Below are positions 55,357-64,000 of a DNA stretch of 64,000 nucleotides, one piece after another (the stretch's first letter is position 1; each line of letters opens with the position of its first letter). The position numbers and the translations under genes are program-made. The DNA is from Metabacillus sediminilitoris (lineage in GTDB: Bacteria > Bacillota > Bacilli > Bacillales > Bacillaceae): NCBI RefSeq assembly GCF_009720625.1, contig NZ_CP046266.1, forward strand, positions 3,481,501 through 3,545,500, given 5' to 3'. The notes beneath the pieces are model-generated. The model was not told the DNA's origin, did not search any database, and saw only the letters and a program-made list of their open reading frames with translations.

Positions 55357-56226
55357 TTAGTTTGTTTTCCATAACTTAACTAAAGCTTGTGTGCCGCTGT
55401 TTTCTTCACCTGTTTCAGCTAGCTGTTCATACAACTTATGTGCAAGCTCCAATCCTGGTGTCTGCAAATTCATATGGCTTGCTTCCTCTAAAGCGATTCC
55501 CATATCTTTAATAAAATGTTTTACAAAAAAACCTGGTTCAAAATCATCAGCAAGCATACGGGGAGCTAAGTTGCTTAATGACCAACTGCCAGCCGCACCT
55601 GTTGAAATACTTTTTAATACTGTCGTTGGATCTAAACCGGACTTCTGAGCATATGCCACTGCTTCACAAACACCAATCATACCAGAAGCAATGACAATTT
55701 GATTACACATTTTTGTATGCTGGCCTGCCCCGGCTTCCCCTTGATACACGATGTTTTGACCTATAACTCCAAAAAGTGGTAAGCATGCTTCAAATGCCTC
55801 TTTATCTCCACCAACCATTATTGCAAGCCGTGCTTCACGAGCCCCAATATCTCCGCCTGAAACTGGTGCATCTAAAGCGAAAATTTGTTTTTCATTTGCT
55901 TTTTCATAAATTTTCTTTGCTAATGATGGTTGTGATGTTGTCATGTCGATGACATATGTACCTTGCTTTGCTGTCTGTAAGATTCCTTCATCACCAAAAT
56001 ATACTTCTTCAACATCTTTTGGATAGCCAATCATTGTAATAATGATGTTACTTTCTATCGCAAGTTTACTGACTGAATCCTTCCAGTTTGCTCCCAATTG
56101 AATCAGCTCATCTGCTTTTTCCTTTGTTCTTGTATAGACATTTAAAGGATATCCAGCTTGAAGAATGTGCCTTGCCATACTATTTCCCATAACCCCAAGA
56201 CCAATAAATCCAACTGTCTTTCTCAT
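55357..56226 (-). CDS. ykwC: Beta-hydroxyacid dehydrogenase YkwC (3-hydroxyisobutyrate dehydrogenase family)
   Basis: The 289-residue NAD(P)-dependent enzyme has the Rossmann motif GFIGLGVMGNSMARHI at the N-terminus, ALDAPVSGGDIGAREARL in the substrate loop, and the catalytic Lys in AGAGQHTKMCNQIVIA. The substrate is not known. It lies 58 bases downstream of the SDR gene on the same strand, so the two oxidoreductases may be co-expressed. GGGTGGAGA precedes the ATG. Confidence 0.88.
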   Translation of the reverse strand: MRKTVGFIGLGVMGNSMARHILQAGYPLNVYTRTKEKADELIQLGANWKDSVSKLAIESNIIITMIGYPKDVEEVYFGDEGILQTAKQGTYVIDMTTSQPSLAKKIYEKANEKQIFALDAPVSGGDIGAREARLAIMVGGDKEAFEACLPLFGVIGQNIVYQGEAGAGQHTKMCNQIVIASGMIGVCEAVAYAQKSGLDPTTVLKSISTGAAGSWSLSNLAPRMLADDFEPGFFVKHFIKDMGIALEEASHMNLQTPGLELAHKLYEQLAETGEENSGTQALVKLWKTN

Positions 56227-56284
56227 TTTACGTCTCCACCCTTTTTATTTTATCGTTCAAGTAAAAGTATTCAATAAACAACTG

Positions 56285-57070
56285 TTATATCGATTTCACC
56301 AAGCCTCCATCGATTAAAAAGGTTTGACCAGTCATATAGCTGTTAGCATCTGATAATAGAAAGCTCACATAGTTTGCAAACTCTTCCGGTTTTCCATATC
56401 GTCCTAATGGAATGTCCTTTTTCCTTAATTCTTGAATTTCTTCTTTTGAGATACCTTGTTTTTCTGCAATAAAAGAATCTAAATATTGCAATCGATCGGT
56501 AGCGATTCGACCAGGTGCGACCGTATTAATAAGAATATTATATGCTGCAAATTCGCTCGCAAGTGTTTTCGTTAAACCGACTATGCCAACTCGAAACGTA
56601 TTTGATAAGATAAGCCCTGGAATTGGCTCCTTTACAGAAGAAGAAGCAATATTTACAATCTTCCCTCCGTTTTTTTTCATATGTGGTAATACTTCTCTGA
56701 TGACTCTAATATAACTTAACAAATTCAACTCAAAAGCATGCTGCCAATCATCATCTGTCATTTCTTCAAATGTTCCTGCAGGAGGCCCACCAGCATTATT
56801 AACAAGTAAATCAATTGACCCAAATTCACTAATTGTCGCTTTGACAAGTGATTTAATTTCATTTTTATCTTTAATATTACAGGCTTTATAGGCGATTTTT
56901 CCAACGCTAGTTTGTTCAAGTTCAGTTTTTACATCTTGCAATTTCCCAGCTTCACGGCTAGAGATCATCACATTTACACCCTGTTGGGCAAGGTTTTTAG
57001 CTATTGCTTTTCCTAACCCTTGGCTAGATGCGATAACTAATGCATTTTTCCCTTTAAAACTTGAATTCAC
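56285..57070 (-). CDS. Short-chain dehydrogenase/reductase lacking the catalytic Tyr-Lys pair
   Basis: This 261-residue SDR-fold protein has an intact Rossmann part (VIASSQGLGKAIAKNL; LVNNAGGPPAG) and a normal C-terminus (PEEFANYVSFLLSDANSYMT; TFLIDGG). The catalytic YxxxK box is replaced: SNTFRVGIVGLTK aligns with the usual YSASKAAVIGLTK, so Tyr becomes Ser and Lys becomes Arg. Similar SNxxR proteins occur in a recognisable SDR subgroup, so this is probably functional in another way. The GTG start follows GGGGTGGAG. It is not in the B. subtilis ykwB-ykwC interval I remember. Confidence 0.85.
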   Translation of the reverse strand: MNSSFKGKNALVIASSQGLGKAIAKNLAQQGVNVMISSREAGKLQDVKTELEQTSVGKIAYKACNIKDKNEIKSLVKATISEFGSIDLLVNNAGGPPAGTFEEMTDDDWQHAFELNLLSYIRVIREVLPHMKKNGGKIVNIASSSVKEPIPGLILSNTFRVGIVGLTKTLASEFAAYNILINTVAPGRIATDRLQYLDSFIAEKQGISKEEIQELRKKDIPLGRYGKPEEFANYVSFLLSDANSYMTGQTFLIDGGLVKSI

Positions 57071-57194
57071 TTTTCTCCACCCCTTTTCTAAAAGATAAGC
57101 TTATTTTATCACGGCGATTCATTATCTTGTTAATTTGTGATTGAAAATTAGTAATAATTTGAAAATCAATTATATCTTTTAAGAGGTGTTTTAT

Positions 57195-57878
57195 ATGTAT
57201 CGAAAGGAACTCTATTTATTTAATAATGGTATTCCTATAAAAACAATTTTCCGGCAGTATACAGAAAGAGATTTTGACCAATTAATAGCGATTCAGAAAG
57301 AGAGCTTTCCACCACCGTTTCCATCTAAGCTCTGGTGGAATACAGAGCAACTGCAAAATCATGTGAGTTTATTTCCTGAAGGAGCTATTTGTGCAGAAAT
57401 AGAGGGTAAGATTGTTGGCTCCATGACAAGCTTAATCATAGATTATCATCCAAATGATTCAAAACATTCATGGGAAGAAGCAACAGATGATGGGTATATT
57501 CGAAGTCATCTACCAACTGGCAACTCCCTCTATGTCGTTGATATTTGTGTTGCACCTGCATATAGAAAGCTAGGCGTCGGAAAATGGTTAATGCAATCTA
57601 TGTATGAGATCGTTGTATCTTTAAATTTAGATCGTTTAATAGGTGGCGGTAGAATTCCAGGCTATCATAAAGTGAGTAACAGTCTATCTGTTGATGATTA
57701 TGTTCAAAATGTTTTAAGCGGCAAATTAAAAGATCCAGTTATGTCATTTTTATTACATTGTGGAAGGACCCCTGTTTGTCCTGTTGAGAATTACCTTGAA
57801 GATGAGGAGTCATGTCATTATGGCATATTGATGGAGTGGAAGAATCCTTTTAAGCAGAAAAATGAATGTTTACGTTAA
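57195..57878 (+). CDS. ykwB: YkwB-like GNAT acetyltransferase
   Basis: The 227-residue protein has a GNAT domain: RQYTERDFDQLIAIQKESF near the N-terminus, then YVVDICVAPAYRKLGVGKWL with the acetyl-CoA loop RKLGVG, and a C-terminal extension. It resembles B. subtilis YkwB, of unknown substrate. The ATG chosen follows AGAGGTG; a GTG three codons upstream overlaps it. It is divergent from the SDR gene and followed by a decayed gene. Confidence 0.83.
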   Translation: MYRKELYLFNNGIPIKTIFRQYTERDFDQLIAIQKESFPPPFPSKLWWNTEQLQNHVSLFPEGAICAEIEGKIVGSMTSLIIDYHPNDSKHSWEEATDDGYIRSHLPTGNSLYVVDICVAPAYRKLGVGKWLMQSMYEIVVSLNLDRLIGGGRIPGYHKVSNSLSVDDYVQNVLSGKLKDPVMSFLLHCGRTPVCPVENYLEDEESCHYGILMEWKNPFKQKNECLR

Positions 57879-57981
57879 TAGTATAAAAATCGGCTAGTAA
57901 TGAGAGGATTATTGCTAGTAATTTGTTCTTTTGGCGAGTGAAAAGTATGGACTAGTAGGAGGAACATGTTCGGTAATTAGA

Positions 57982-58747
57982 ATGAAAGAAAAATCCCCAT
58001 AACTATATTAACTCTAGAATGCTTAAATAAAAGACTTTCAATTAACCATCATTCTAAAATAATGATAAAAGAAGAGTTATCTAAAAGAACTGCTGGCCTG
58101 CGAGGAGAGGAATCAATGAATATCATTTAGAATTTATCAACCAAAAGTCATATTCAATCTTTCAAGATAAAAGGCATCTAGGAATTAATAATACTTATTT
58201 TCAAATTGACAACTTACTTTTCACTCAACGGTTTTCTAAAGAATTTGGTTTTCCAGATCCAATTTTACAAATCAAAAACAGCGCACTTAACTTAATTACT
58301 TGATGAAGAAAAATGATCTAAAAGAAATATCAATTGTTACATTCATTATTATTAGCCACCCTTCTACTATTATTACAACAGCCCCTGATAAACAAGAAGT
58401 TTACGAAATGGTTATTCATTCTGCTGCACTACCTAGTAAATTAGATACTGGATATAAACCAATCTTTTTTTAAAAAAATATAAAATACAACCTAATGATC
58501 TACTAAAATGTGTTAAATGCCCAAGATGCAAAATACTACCTATGGCGAAAATAATAGGTAGCTGGCTCTGTGGTAATTGTCAATATACATCGAAAAATGC
58601 TTTCTTCCAGCCCTCCTCGATTTCTATCTTCTTTTTGGATTAACGATTACCAATAAACAATGCAGGAATTTCCTTCATTTACATTCAAGATCAATTTCAA
58701 CAAATTTACTCCGCTCACTAAATGTTGAAAAAAATGGTAATAATTGA
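57982..58747 (+). pseudogene. Decayed NERD-domain (nuclease-related) protein gene
   Basis: Pieces of one protein run through several frames. They are MKEKSP, then LECLNKRLSINHHSKIMIKE through TAGLRGEES, then after a frameshift YHLEFINQKSYSIFQ and LGINNTYFQIDNLLFT. Next come SHPSTIITTAPDKQEVYEMV and HSAALPSKLDT, then a zinc ribbon CPRCKILPMAKIIGSWLCGN and finally TNKQCRNFLHLHSRSISTNL. This is the order of Bacillus NERD proteins with a C-terminal zinc ribbon. The expected EVKNYSG nuclease core is deleted and stops interrupt all frames. It explains the gene desert between ykwB and ptsI. Confidence 0.8.
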
Positions 58748-58906
58748 TTTGCATCATATGTATCGGATTTTGTTAAACTTGTAGACATGGTAAATAATCA
58801 GGAAAAATAATTCGAACATAAATGTAAGGTTCGTGCATTTTCCTTCATTCACCGTGAATTTACATCCTTTTTTCGTGCATAAAACCGCAATTTCTCCGTA
58901 CAAAAA

Positions 58907-58931
58907 AACGGCAGGTATTATACCTGCCGTT
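58907..58931 (-). terminator. Intrinsic terminator of the pts operon
   Basis: AACGGCAGGTA (58907-58917) pairs perfectly with TACCTGCCGTT (58921-58931); the minus strand continues TTTTTG. It lies 13 bases past the ptsI stop. Confidence 0.92.
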
Positions 58932-58943
58932 CCATTGAATCAA

Positions 58944-60662
58944 TTAAACTTGAAAAGTTTCTTTAACAAATGCTACAACTTCTTCGGTTGTGCTCATGTT
59001 TAAAACTGTTTCTTTTACGCTTTGTGCTTGTTCTTTAGAAAGAGCTTTAATTTGTGTACGTGCAGGTAGGATTGATGTTGCACTCATTGAGAATTCATCA
59101 AGTCCTAATCCAAGTAGTAATGGGATTGCGATTGGATCTCCTGCCATTTCTCCGCACATACCTGCCCATTTTCCTTCTTTATGCGCTGCTTCAATGACCA
59201 TTGAAACAAGACGTAAAATTGCTGGGCTATATGGTTGATACAAGTAAGATACTCGCTCATTCATACGGTCTGCAGCCATTGTGTATTGGATCAAGTCATT
59301 TGTTCCGATACTAAAGAAGTCTACTTCTTTTGCAAAAAGATCTGCCATGACAGCTGTTGAGGGAATTTCAACCATAATGCCAATTTCGATTGAATCTGAC
59401 ACTTGGACTCCGTTTGCAACAAGCTTTTCTTTTTCTTCTAAAAGAATCGCTTTCGCTTCTCTAAATTCAGAAACAGTTGCAATCATTGGGAACATAATTT
59501 TTAAGTTACCATAGCTGCTTGCACGTAATAGCGCACGTAATTGAGTACGGAAAATATCTTGTTCTTCTAGACATAGGCGAATGGCTCTGAATCCAAGGAA
59601 TGGGTTCATTTCTTTTGGTAGATTCAAATAAGGAAGTTCCTTATCTCCACCAATGTCTAATGTACGAACGACAACTGGTTTACCTTCCATTCTTTCAAGA
59701 ACAGTTTTATAAGCATCGAATTGTTCATCTTCTGTAGGAAGTTGATCTCTTCCCATGTAAAGGAATTCTGTACGGTAAAGACCGACAGCTTCTCCTCCAT
59801 TTTCTAATACACCTTTTACATCAGCAGGTGTACCGATGTTAGCAGCAAGCTCAACATGCACGCCATCTTTCGAAACAGTTGGCTCGTTAACAAGCTTTGC
59901 CCACTCTGCTTTTTGTGCTTCAAATTTCGCTTTTTTCTCTTCGTACTGTGCAATAACGTCTGATGATGGATCAATGATCACATCGCCATCAAGTCCATCT
60001 ACAATGACCATTACGCCATTTTCAATACCAGCTGTTGCTGTTTTCGTTCCAACAACAGCAGGTATTTCCATTGAGCGGGCCATGATTGCGGAATGAGATG
60101 TACGACCGCCAATATCTGTTGTAAAACCTTTAACATATTGACGATTTAGTTGTGCCGTATCAGAAGGTGTTAAATCTTCTGCGATAATGATAACTTCTTC
60201 TGAAATTAAGCTTGGATTTGGAATTTGAACGCCTAGTAAGTGTGCGATAACACGTTTCGTTACATCACGGATATCAGCTGCACGTTCTTTCATGTATTCG
60301 TTGTCCATTGCTTCAAACATGGAAACAAACATGTCTGCTGTTTCCTTCATAGCAAACTCAGCATTAACACCTTCACTGCTTACTTTATCAATGACTGGAT
60401 TAAGTAGCTCCGGATCACTTAATACGAGTAAATGTGCCGCGAAAATTTCTGCTTTATCTGCACCTAATTCACGATTTGCATGCTCTTTAATTGTTTCAAG
60501 CTCAGATTTAGATTGTTCGATCGCTTGTTGGAAGCGTTGTTTTTCAGCTTCTTTGTCTGTTATTTCTTTTTTTTCGATCTTAAGTTCAGGTTCCTCTAAA
60601 CGGTACGCTTTTGCAATTGCTATACCCGCTGAAGCTCCTATCCCTTTTAGGATATTACTCAT
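58944..60662 (-). CDS. ptsI: Phosphoenolpyruvate-protein phosphotransferase, PTS enzyme I
   Basis: The 572-residue cytosolic enzyme takes phosphate from PEP and passes it to HPr. The phosphorylated His is about H190 in [15 protein letters not shown]; the PEP-binding barrel shows [44 protein letters not shown] and the Cys of [11 protein letters not shown]. Full length. Its ATG overlaps the last base of the ptsH stop codon, giving tight coupling. A terminator follows directly. Confidence 0.96.
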   Translation of the reverse strand: MSNILKGIGASAGIAIAKAYRLEEPELKIEKKEITDKEAEKQRFQQAIEQSKSELETIKEHANRELGADKAEIFAAHLLVLSDPELLNPVIDKVSSEGVNAEFAMKETADMFVSMFEAMDNEYMKERAADIRDVTKRVIAHLLGVQIPNPSLISEEVIIIAEDLTPSDTAQLNRQYVKGFTTDIGGRTSHSAIMARSMEIPAVVGTKTATAGIENGVMVIVDGLDGDVIIDPSSDVIAQYEEKKAKFEAQKAEWAKLVNEPTVSKDGVHVELAANIGTPADVKGVLENGGEAVGLYRTEFLYMGRDQLPTEDEQFDAYKTVLERMEGKPVVVRTLDIGGDKELPYLNLPKEMNPFLGFRAIRLCLEEQDIFRTQLRALLRASSYGNLKIMFPMIATVSEFREAKAILLEEKEKLVANGVQVSDSIEIGIMVEIPSTAVMADLFAKEVDFFSIGTNDLIQYTMAADRMNERVSYLYQPYSPAILRLVSMVIEAAHKEGKWAGMCGEMAGDPIAIPLLLGLGLDEFSMSATSILPARTQIKALSKEQAQSVKETVLNMSTTEEVVAFVKETFQV

Positions 60663-60928
60663 TATTCGCCTAACCCCTCATTTTTCAATGTTTCGGCAAT
60701 AGCTGCTACTGCATCATCTGCATCAGATCCAGAAGCACTAACTTTAATTTGAGAACCTTGTGGAATTCCTAAAGACATAACACCCATGATTGATTTTAGG
60801 TTAACAGTTTTGCCGTTATATTCTAAGTTTACATCTGCGTCAAATTTGCTAGCTGTTTGAACTAATACTGTTGCTGGACGTGCGTGAATTCCTGTTTCTG
60901 CTGTTACTGTAAATGTTTTTTCTGCCAT
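60662..60928 (-). CDS. ptsH: Phosphocarrier protein HPr
   Basis: The 88-residue protein carries phosphate on H15 in GIHARPAT. It also has the regulatory S46 in [13 protein letters not shown], the site used by HPr kinase for CcpA-mediated catabolite control. Both sites are intact. GGAGATTG precedes the ATG. It is 97 bases downstream of ptsG, with no obvious terminator between, so it can be read from the glucose-induced ptsG promoter. Confidence 0.96.
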   Translation of the reverse strand: MAEKTFTVTAETGIHARPATVLVQTASKFDADVNLEYNGKTVNLKSIMGVMSLGIPQGSQIKVSASGSDADDAVAAIAETLKNEGLGE

Positions 60929-61025
60929 TTTTCATCAATCTCCTTTAAAATAAATCATAATTTTACAATACCCTATTGTAACAGTCTCACAAATCAAAAA
61001 ACAAGTACAACAATTTTAAAAATCA

Positions 61026-63128
61026 TTAATCTTCAATCGAAATAATGTTTTCAGCTTTTGCTGTTACATTGCCTTTTGATCGAATCTTGATCTTTTGACC
61101 TTCTTTTAAATTCGTGAAAACAATAGGTGTCATAACTGAAGGTGCATGTTGTTTCACATATTCAATATCAACTTCAAGTAGTTTTTGGCCTTGCTCTACA
61201 ATGTCACCTTCTTGTACAAATGCCTTAAAGCCTTCACCTTTTAGGTTTACTGTATCAATACCAAAATGAATTAATATTTCTTTTCCGCCATCAGATTGAA
61301 GTCCAATAGCATGTTTTGTTGGGAATACGTTTAAGATTTTACCGTTAACTGGTGAAACAACAGTACCGTTTGTAGGTAAGATAGCAAATCCGTCACCCAT
61401 CATTTTTCCTGAAAATACTTGGTCAGGAACTTCAGTTATTTCTTTCAATTCACCTGTTAATGGTGATACAAATGTTTCGTCAGCAACAGGATTTTTCAAA
61501 CCATCTGCTACAACATCTTCCACTTGTTCTTGTACTTCTTGAGTTTGTGAATGTGTCTTTGTTGTTCTTGGTTTTTTCCCTGCCATCACATCTTGAATTT
61601 GAGTTTTCAAGTTATCTGATTTAGGACCAAAAATGGCTTGTATGTTGTTCCCTACTTCTAAAACTCCAGAAGCTCCAAGTTTTTTCAAGCGATTTTTATC
61701 AACTTCTTTTGCATCATTTACTGTTACACGTAAACGAGTAATACATGCATCAAGATGCTTAATATTTTCTTGACCACCAAGTGATTCTAAGATTTGAACA
61801 GGTAATTCTCCAGCTGTTGTAGCTGTTCCTTCATCACTTGTTTCAACTTCTGCTGTTTCACGACCTGGTGTTGCAAGATTCCATTTACGGATTGCAAAAC
61901 GGAAACCGAAATAGTAGATAACAGCGAATACTAGCCCAACTGGGATAACTAACCACCAATTTGTTTGAGAGTTTAAAACTCCAAATAATAAGAAGTCAAT
62001 TAATCCACCAGAGAAAGTCATACCAATTTTTACATCAAGTAAGTGCATTGTCATAAATGATAAACCTGCAAAAATCGCATGAATTCCGAATAGGACTGGT
62101 GCAACAAATAAGAAGGAGAATTCAAGCGGTTCTGTAATCCCTGTTAAGAAAGATGTCAATGCTGCAGAACCCATTAAACCTGCAACTACTTTTTTATTTT
62201 CTGGTTTTGCTTCATGATAAATTGCTAAAGCTGCAGCTGGTAAACCAAACATCATAAACGGGAATTTACCTGTCATGAATGTACCAGCAGTTAAATCTTG
62301 AACACCATCTTTTATCTGATTAAAGAAAATCGCTTGGTCACCGCGGATTGTATCACCTGCTTCGTTTACATACGATCCAAATTCAAACCAGAATGGTGAA
62401 TAGAAAATATGATGCAACCCAAACGGAATAAGTGAGCGTTCAATGACACCAAAAATAAATGCTGCGATAGTTCTATTTGCATCTAACAAGTTTGTTGAAA
62501 ATGCATTAAGACCAGTTTGAACTGGCGGCCAAACAAAGTACATGATAATCCCAAGCACAACAGCGGAAGCTGCAGTTGCGATTGGAACAAATCGTTTTCC
62601 TGCAAAGAATCCTAAGTACTGAGGCAATTCAATTGTAAAGAACTTATTATACATATAAGAAGCTAGAACACCAACGATTATTCCACCGAATACGCCAGTT
62701 TGCAATGTCGGAATTCCAAGAACATTCCCATATGCGGCACTATTAGCTTGTAGGAAATCAGTCAGTGCAGCTGCATCTGTCGGCATAACTCCTAAGCCTT
62801 TTAAAATACTACTCATCGTAATATTCATAATCAAATATCCGATTAATGCTGCAATTCCTGCAACACCATCACCATTTGATAATCCAATGGCCACCCCAAC
62901 TGCGAATAAAACAGGCAGGTTTGCAAATACGATATTCCCGGCATTCTCCATTACACTTGCGATTAATACAACCCAATCACTTGTTAAAAACGGAGCGAGA
63001 TTCGTAAGGGTTTCGTTCTGCAAAGCATTTCCTAATGCTAATAAAAGCCCTGCTGCCGGTAGTAAAGCGACCGGTAGCATAAGTGCACGTCCAATTTTCT
63101 GAAGGACGCCGAATGCATTTTTAAACAT
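61026..63128 (-). CDS. ptsG: Glucose-specific PTS transporter, EIICBA
   Basis: The 700-residue fusion is ordered EIIC (about 1-410, ten or so membrane segments, starting [20 protein letters not shown]), EIIB (about 440-520, phospho-Cys in [12 protein letters not shown]) and EIIA (about 550-690, His in [15 protein letters not shown]). It imports and phosphorylates glucose. GGAGG lies seven bases before the ATG chosen; a start seven codons earlier covers it. Expression is controlled by the antiterminator hairpin in its leader. The order glcT-ptsG-ptsH-ptsI is as in B. subtilis. Confidence 0.95.
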   Translation of the reverse strand: MFKNAFGVLQKIGRALMLPVALLPAAGLLLALGNALQNETLTNLAPFLTSDWVVLIASVMENAGNIVFANLPVLFAVGVAIGLSNGDGVAGIAALIGYLIMNITMSSILKGLGVMPTDAAALTDFLQANSAAYGNVLGIPTLQTGVFGGIIVGVLASYMYNKFFTIELPQYLGFFAGKRFVPIATAASAVVLGIIMYFVWPPVQTGLNAFSTNLLDANRTIAAFIFGVIERSLIPFGLHHIFYSPFWFEFGSYVNEAGDTIRGDQAIFFNQIKDGVQDLTAGTFMTGKFPFMMFGLPAAALAIYHEAKPENKKVVAGLMGSAALTSFLTGITEPLEFSFLFVAPVLFGIHAIFAGLSFMTMHLLDVKIGMTFSGGLIDFLLFGVLNSQTNWWLVIPVGLVFAVIYYFGFRFAIRKWNLATPGRETAEVETSDEGTATTAGELPVQILESLGGQENIKHLDACITRLRVTVNDAKEVDKNRLKKLGASGVLEVGNNIQAIFGPKSDNLKTQIQDVMAGKKPRTTKTHSQTQEVQEQVEDVVADGLKNPVADETFVSPLTGELKEITEVPDQVFSGKMMGDGFAILPTNGTVVSPVNGKILNVFPTKHAIGLQSDGGKEILIHFGIDTVNLKGEGFKAFVQEGDIVEQGQKLLEVDIEYVKQHAPSVMTPIVFTNLKEGQKIKIRSKGNVTAKAENIISIED

Positions 63129-63244
63129 TTGATAACCTCCAAACTTCATTGTGTTTTAAAAAATGAAAAATGTAATCATTAAAATCACATTGGATTTAAC
63201 CGTTTACAGCACACAACCAAATGATAACCAACAAATAAAAAAGA

Positions 63245-63323
63245 CATGAATGAACAAAGGTTTATCTACTAAAAGGTATCTTTCCCTAAATTAGTAAATA
63301 AAAACACAATTTGTTCACTCATG
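63245..63323 (-). terminator. GlcT-controlled leader terminator of ptsG
   Basis: CATGAATGAACAAA (63245-63258) pairs with TTTGTTCACTCATG (63310-63323) with one mismatch. Six T follow on the minus strand. Its promoter-proximal arm overlaps the antiterminator sequence, so the two structures exclude each other. Confidence 0.88.
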
Positions 63324-63345
63324 CCTGATCGAATCAGTAACACGT
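63316..63345 (-). promoter_or_regulatory. Ribonucleic antiterminator (RAT) for GlcT
   Basis: The minus strand reads ACGTGTTACTGATTCGATCA followed by GGCATGAGTG, which matches the B. subtilis ptsG RAT as I remember it. GlcT bound here blocks the terminator when glucose is present. Confidence 0.85.
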
Positions 63346-63369
63346 GAAATAATATCGGTTACATTTATT

Positions 63370-63398
63370 TATTTATTTATTTTTTATTTATTTGTTAA
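63370..63398 (-). promoter_or_regulatory. Possible ptsG promoter
   Basis: TTAACA (63398-63393) and TAAATA (63375-63370) with a 17-base spacer lie upstream of the RAT and overlap the end of glcT. The area is a simple ATTT repeat (63363-63391), so the match could be chance. Confidence 0.4.
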
Positions 63399-64000
63399 AC
63401 GGTATAAGTGCATTGTTAAATAAACAGCCTCTGCTTCATACACAGATTTTTTTAGTGTCTGCTGCATTACTTTTATCATTTTCCAAGCTGTATTGTAGCA
63501 TATAGGGTATTCATTTTTCAACAAAAAAGATAATTTTTCTGGTTCAGCTACTGATTCTCCTGTGTTAACCCTTTCAATCGTATAGCGTAGATGTCTAATT
63601 AACCGTAAATAATTTACACTTTCCCTATCGATCTTTATGTTTAAAGATTCTTCAATTAGTTCAGTTAACTTACTGATTAGTTGTGAATATTGGTTAACCT
63701 CTGAAAGTGGCTTATTAGAAATAGAACTATGAATGTGCAATGCAATAAAGCCAACCTCACCTTCGGGCAAATGGACATTAAGACTTTTATTGAGTTTATC
63801 CACCACATCAGTCGCCAACTCAAATTCTAAAGGATAAAGTGATTTTGTTTCAATTAAAAATGGATTTTTTAAGTCCATCCCTTGTTGCAAACGCTTTAAT
63901 GCAAATGTAATGTGATCCGTTAATGCGATGTGAATATGTTCGTTTAACGGCTTCTCAACTCGTTCTGATATATACTGAATGCTATCCTGAATGACATTTA
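63384..64000 (-). CDS. glcT: Transcription antiterminator GlcT (C-terminal part, cut by window edge)
   Basis: About 204 C-terminal residues are visible; the open frame continues past the right edge, beyond the first visible Met. They hold most of PRD1 (VIQDSIQYISERVEKPLNE; ELATDVVDKLNKSLNVHLPE; GFIALHIHSSI) and PRD2 (LRLIRHLRYTIERVN; MIKVMQQTLKK; VYLTMHLYRL). The histidines in these regions are the PTS phosphorylation targets that switch GlcT activity. The RNA-binding domain would lie outside the window. It is directly upstream of ptsG and its RAT target. Confidence 0.92.
   Translation of the reverse strand, partial: NVIQDSIQYISERVEKPLNEHIHIALTDHITFALKRLQQGMDLKNPFLIETKSLYPLEFELATDVVDKLNKSLNVHLPEGEVGFIALHIHSSISNKPLSEVNQYSQLISKLTELIEESLNIKIDRESVNYLRLIRHLRYTIERVNTGESVAEPEKLSFLLKNEYPICYNTAWKMIKVMQQTLKKSVYEAEAVYLTMHLYRLTNK

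Overview
This is a low-GC Firmicutes chromosome segment from a Bacillus-like endospore former (Bacillaceae). The evidence is gene content and order: plsC-cmk-ypfB-ypfA-ypeB-sleB-prsW, fer/fmnP/serA, sigX-rsiX, resABCDE, spmAB-dacB, scpAB, kinA, pbpH and ptsGHI match Bacillus subtilis neighbourhoods as I remember them. Shine-Dalgarno sites are strong, and many genes start with TTG or GTG. No rRNA, tRNA, CRISPR array, prophage or intact transposase was seen.

Layout. 1-6.7 kb: end of an isoprenoid isomerase gene, S1-like protein, phospholipid acyltransferase, CMP kinase, the PilZ protein YpfA/MotI, and the germination pair ypeB/sleB. 6.9-19 kb: prsW, asparaginase, ypdA, glutamate dehydrogenase, mecB, a MerR-type regulator, the ypbG-F-E-D cluster and recS-ypbB. 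19.3-33.3 kb: ferredoxin, riboswitch-controlled fmnP, serA, an M23/LysM peptidase, sigX-rsiX, a cobalamin adenosyltransferase, resE-D-C-B-A and rluB. 33.8-43.4 kb: spmB-spmA-dacB, scpB-scpA, small genes, the riboflavin operon, ppiB and ypuA. 43.5-64 kb: cheV, DUF1906, an AzgA-type permease, CBS-GGDEF, small proteins, patA, kinA, pbpH, ykwC, SDR, ykwB, a dead NERD gene, ptsI-ptsH-ptsG and the end of glcT. In B. subtilis the part right of ypuA corresponds to a different chromosome region, so an ancestral rearrangement lies near 43.4 kb.

Regulation visible in the DNA includes two FMN riboswitches (fmnP and the rib operon), a GlcT-type RNA antiterminator with terminator before ptsG, a consensus sigma-H promoter before kinA, an ECF-type autoregulatory promoter before sigX, and many intrinsic terminators.

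Most unusual features: (1) two copies of a roughly 225-bp non-coding mobile element with imperfect 25-bp terminal inverted repeats, each flanked by its own 6-bp target duplication, one of them directly upstream of ypdA; (2) a riboflavin operon under an FMN riboswitch that lacks ribD and the GTP cyclohydrolase II half of ribBA; (3) a 14-bp perfect hairpin burying the ribosome binding site of a Pro/Gly-rich protein gene; (4) a SleB germination enzyme with a glutamine-rich linker of about 115 residues; (5) a MerR/B12-type regulator without its cobalamin-ligating histidine; (6) an SDR lacking the catalytic Tyr and Lys. Starts were corrected from Shine-Dalgarno position and remembered homologues; family names are from memory and no search was run.
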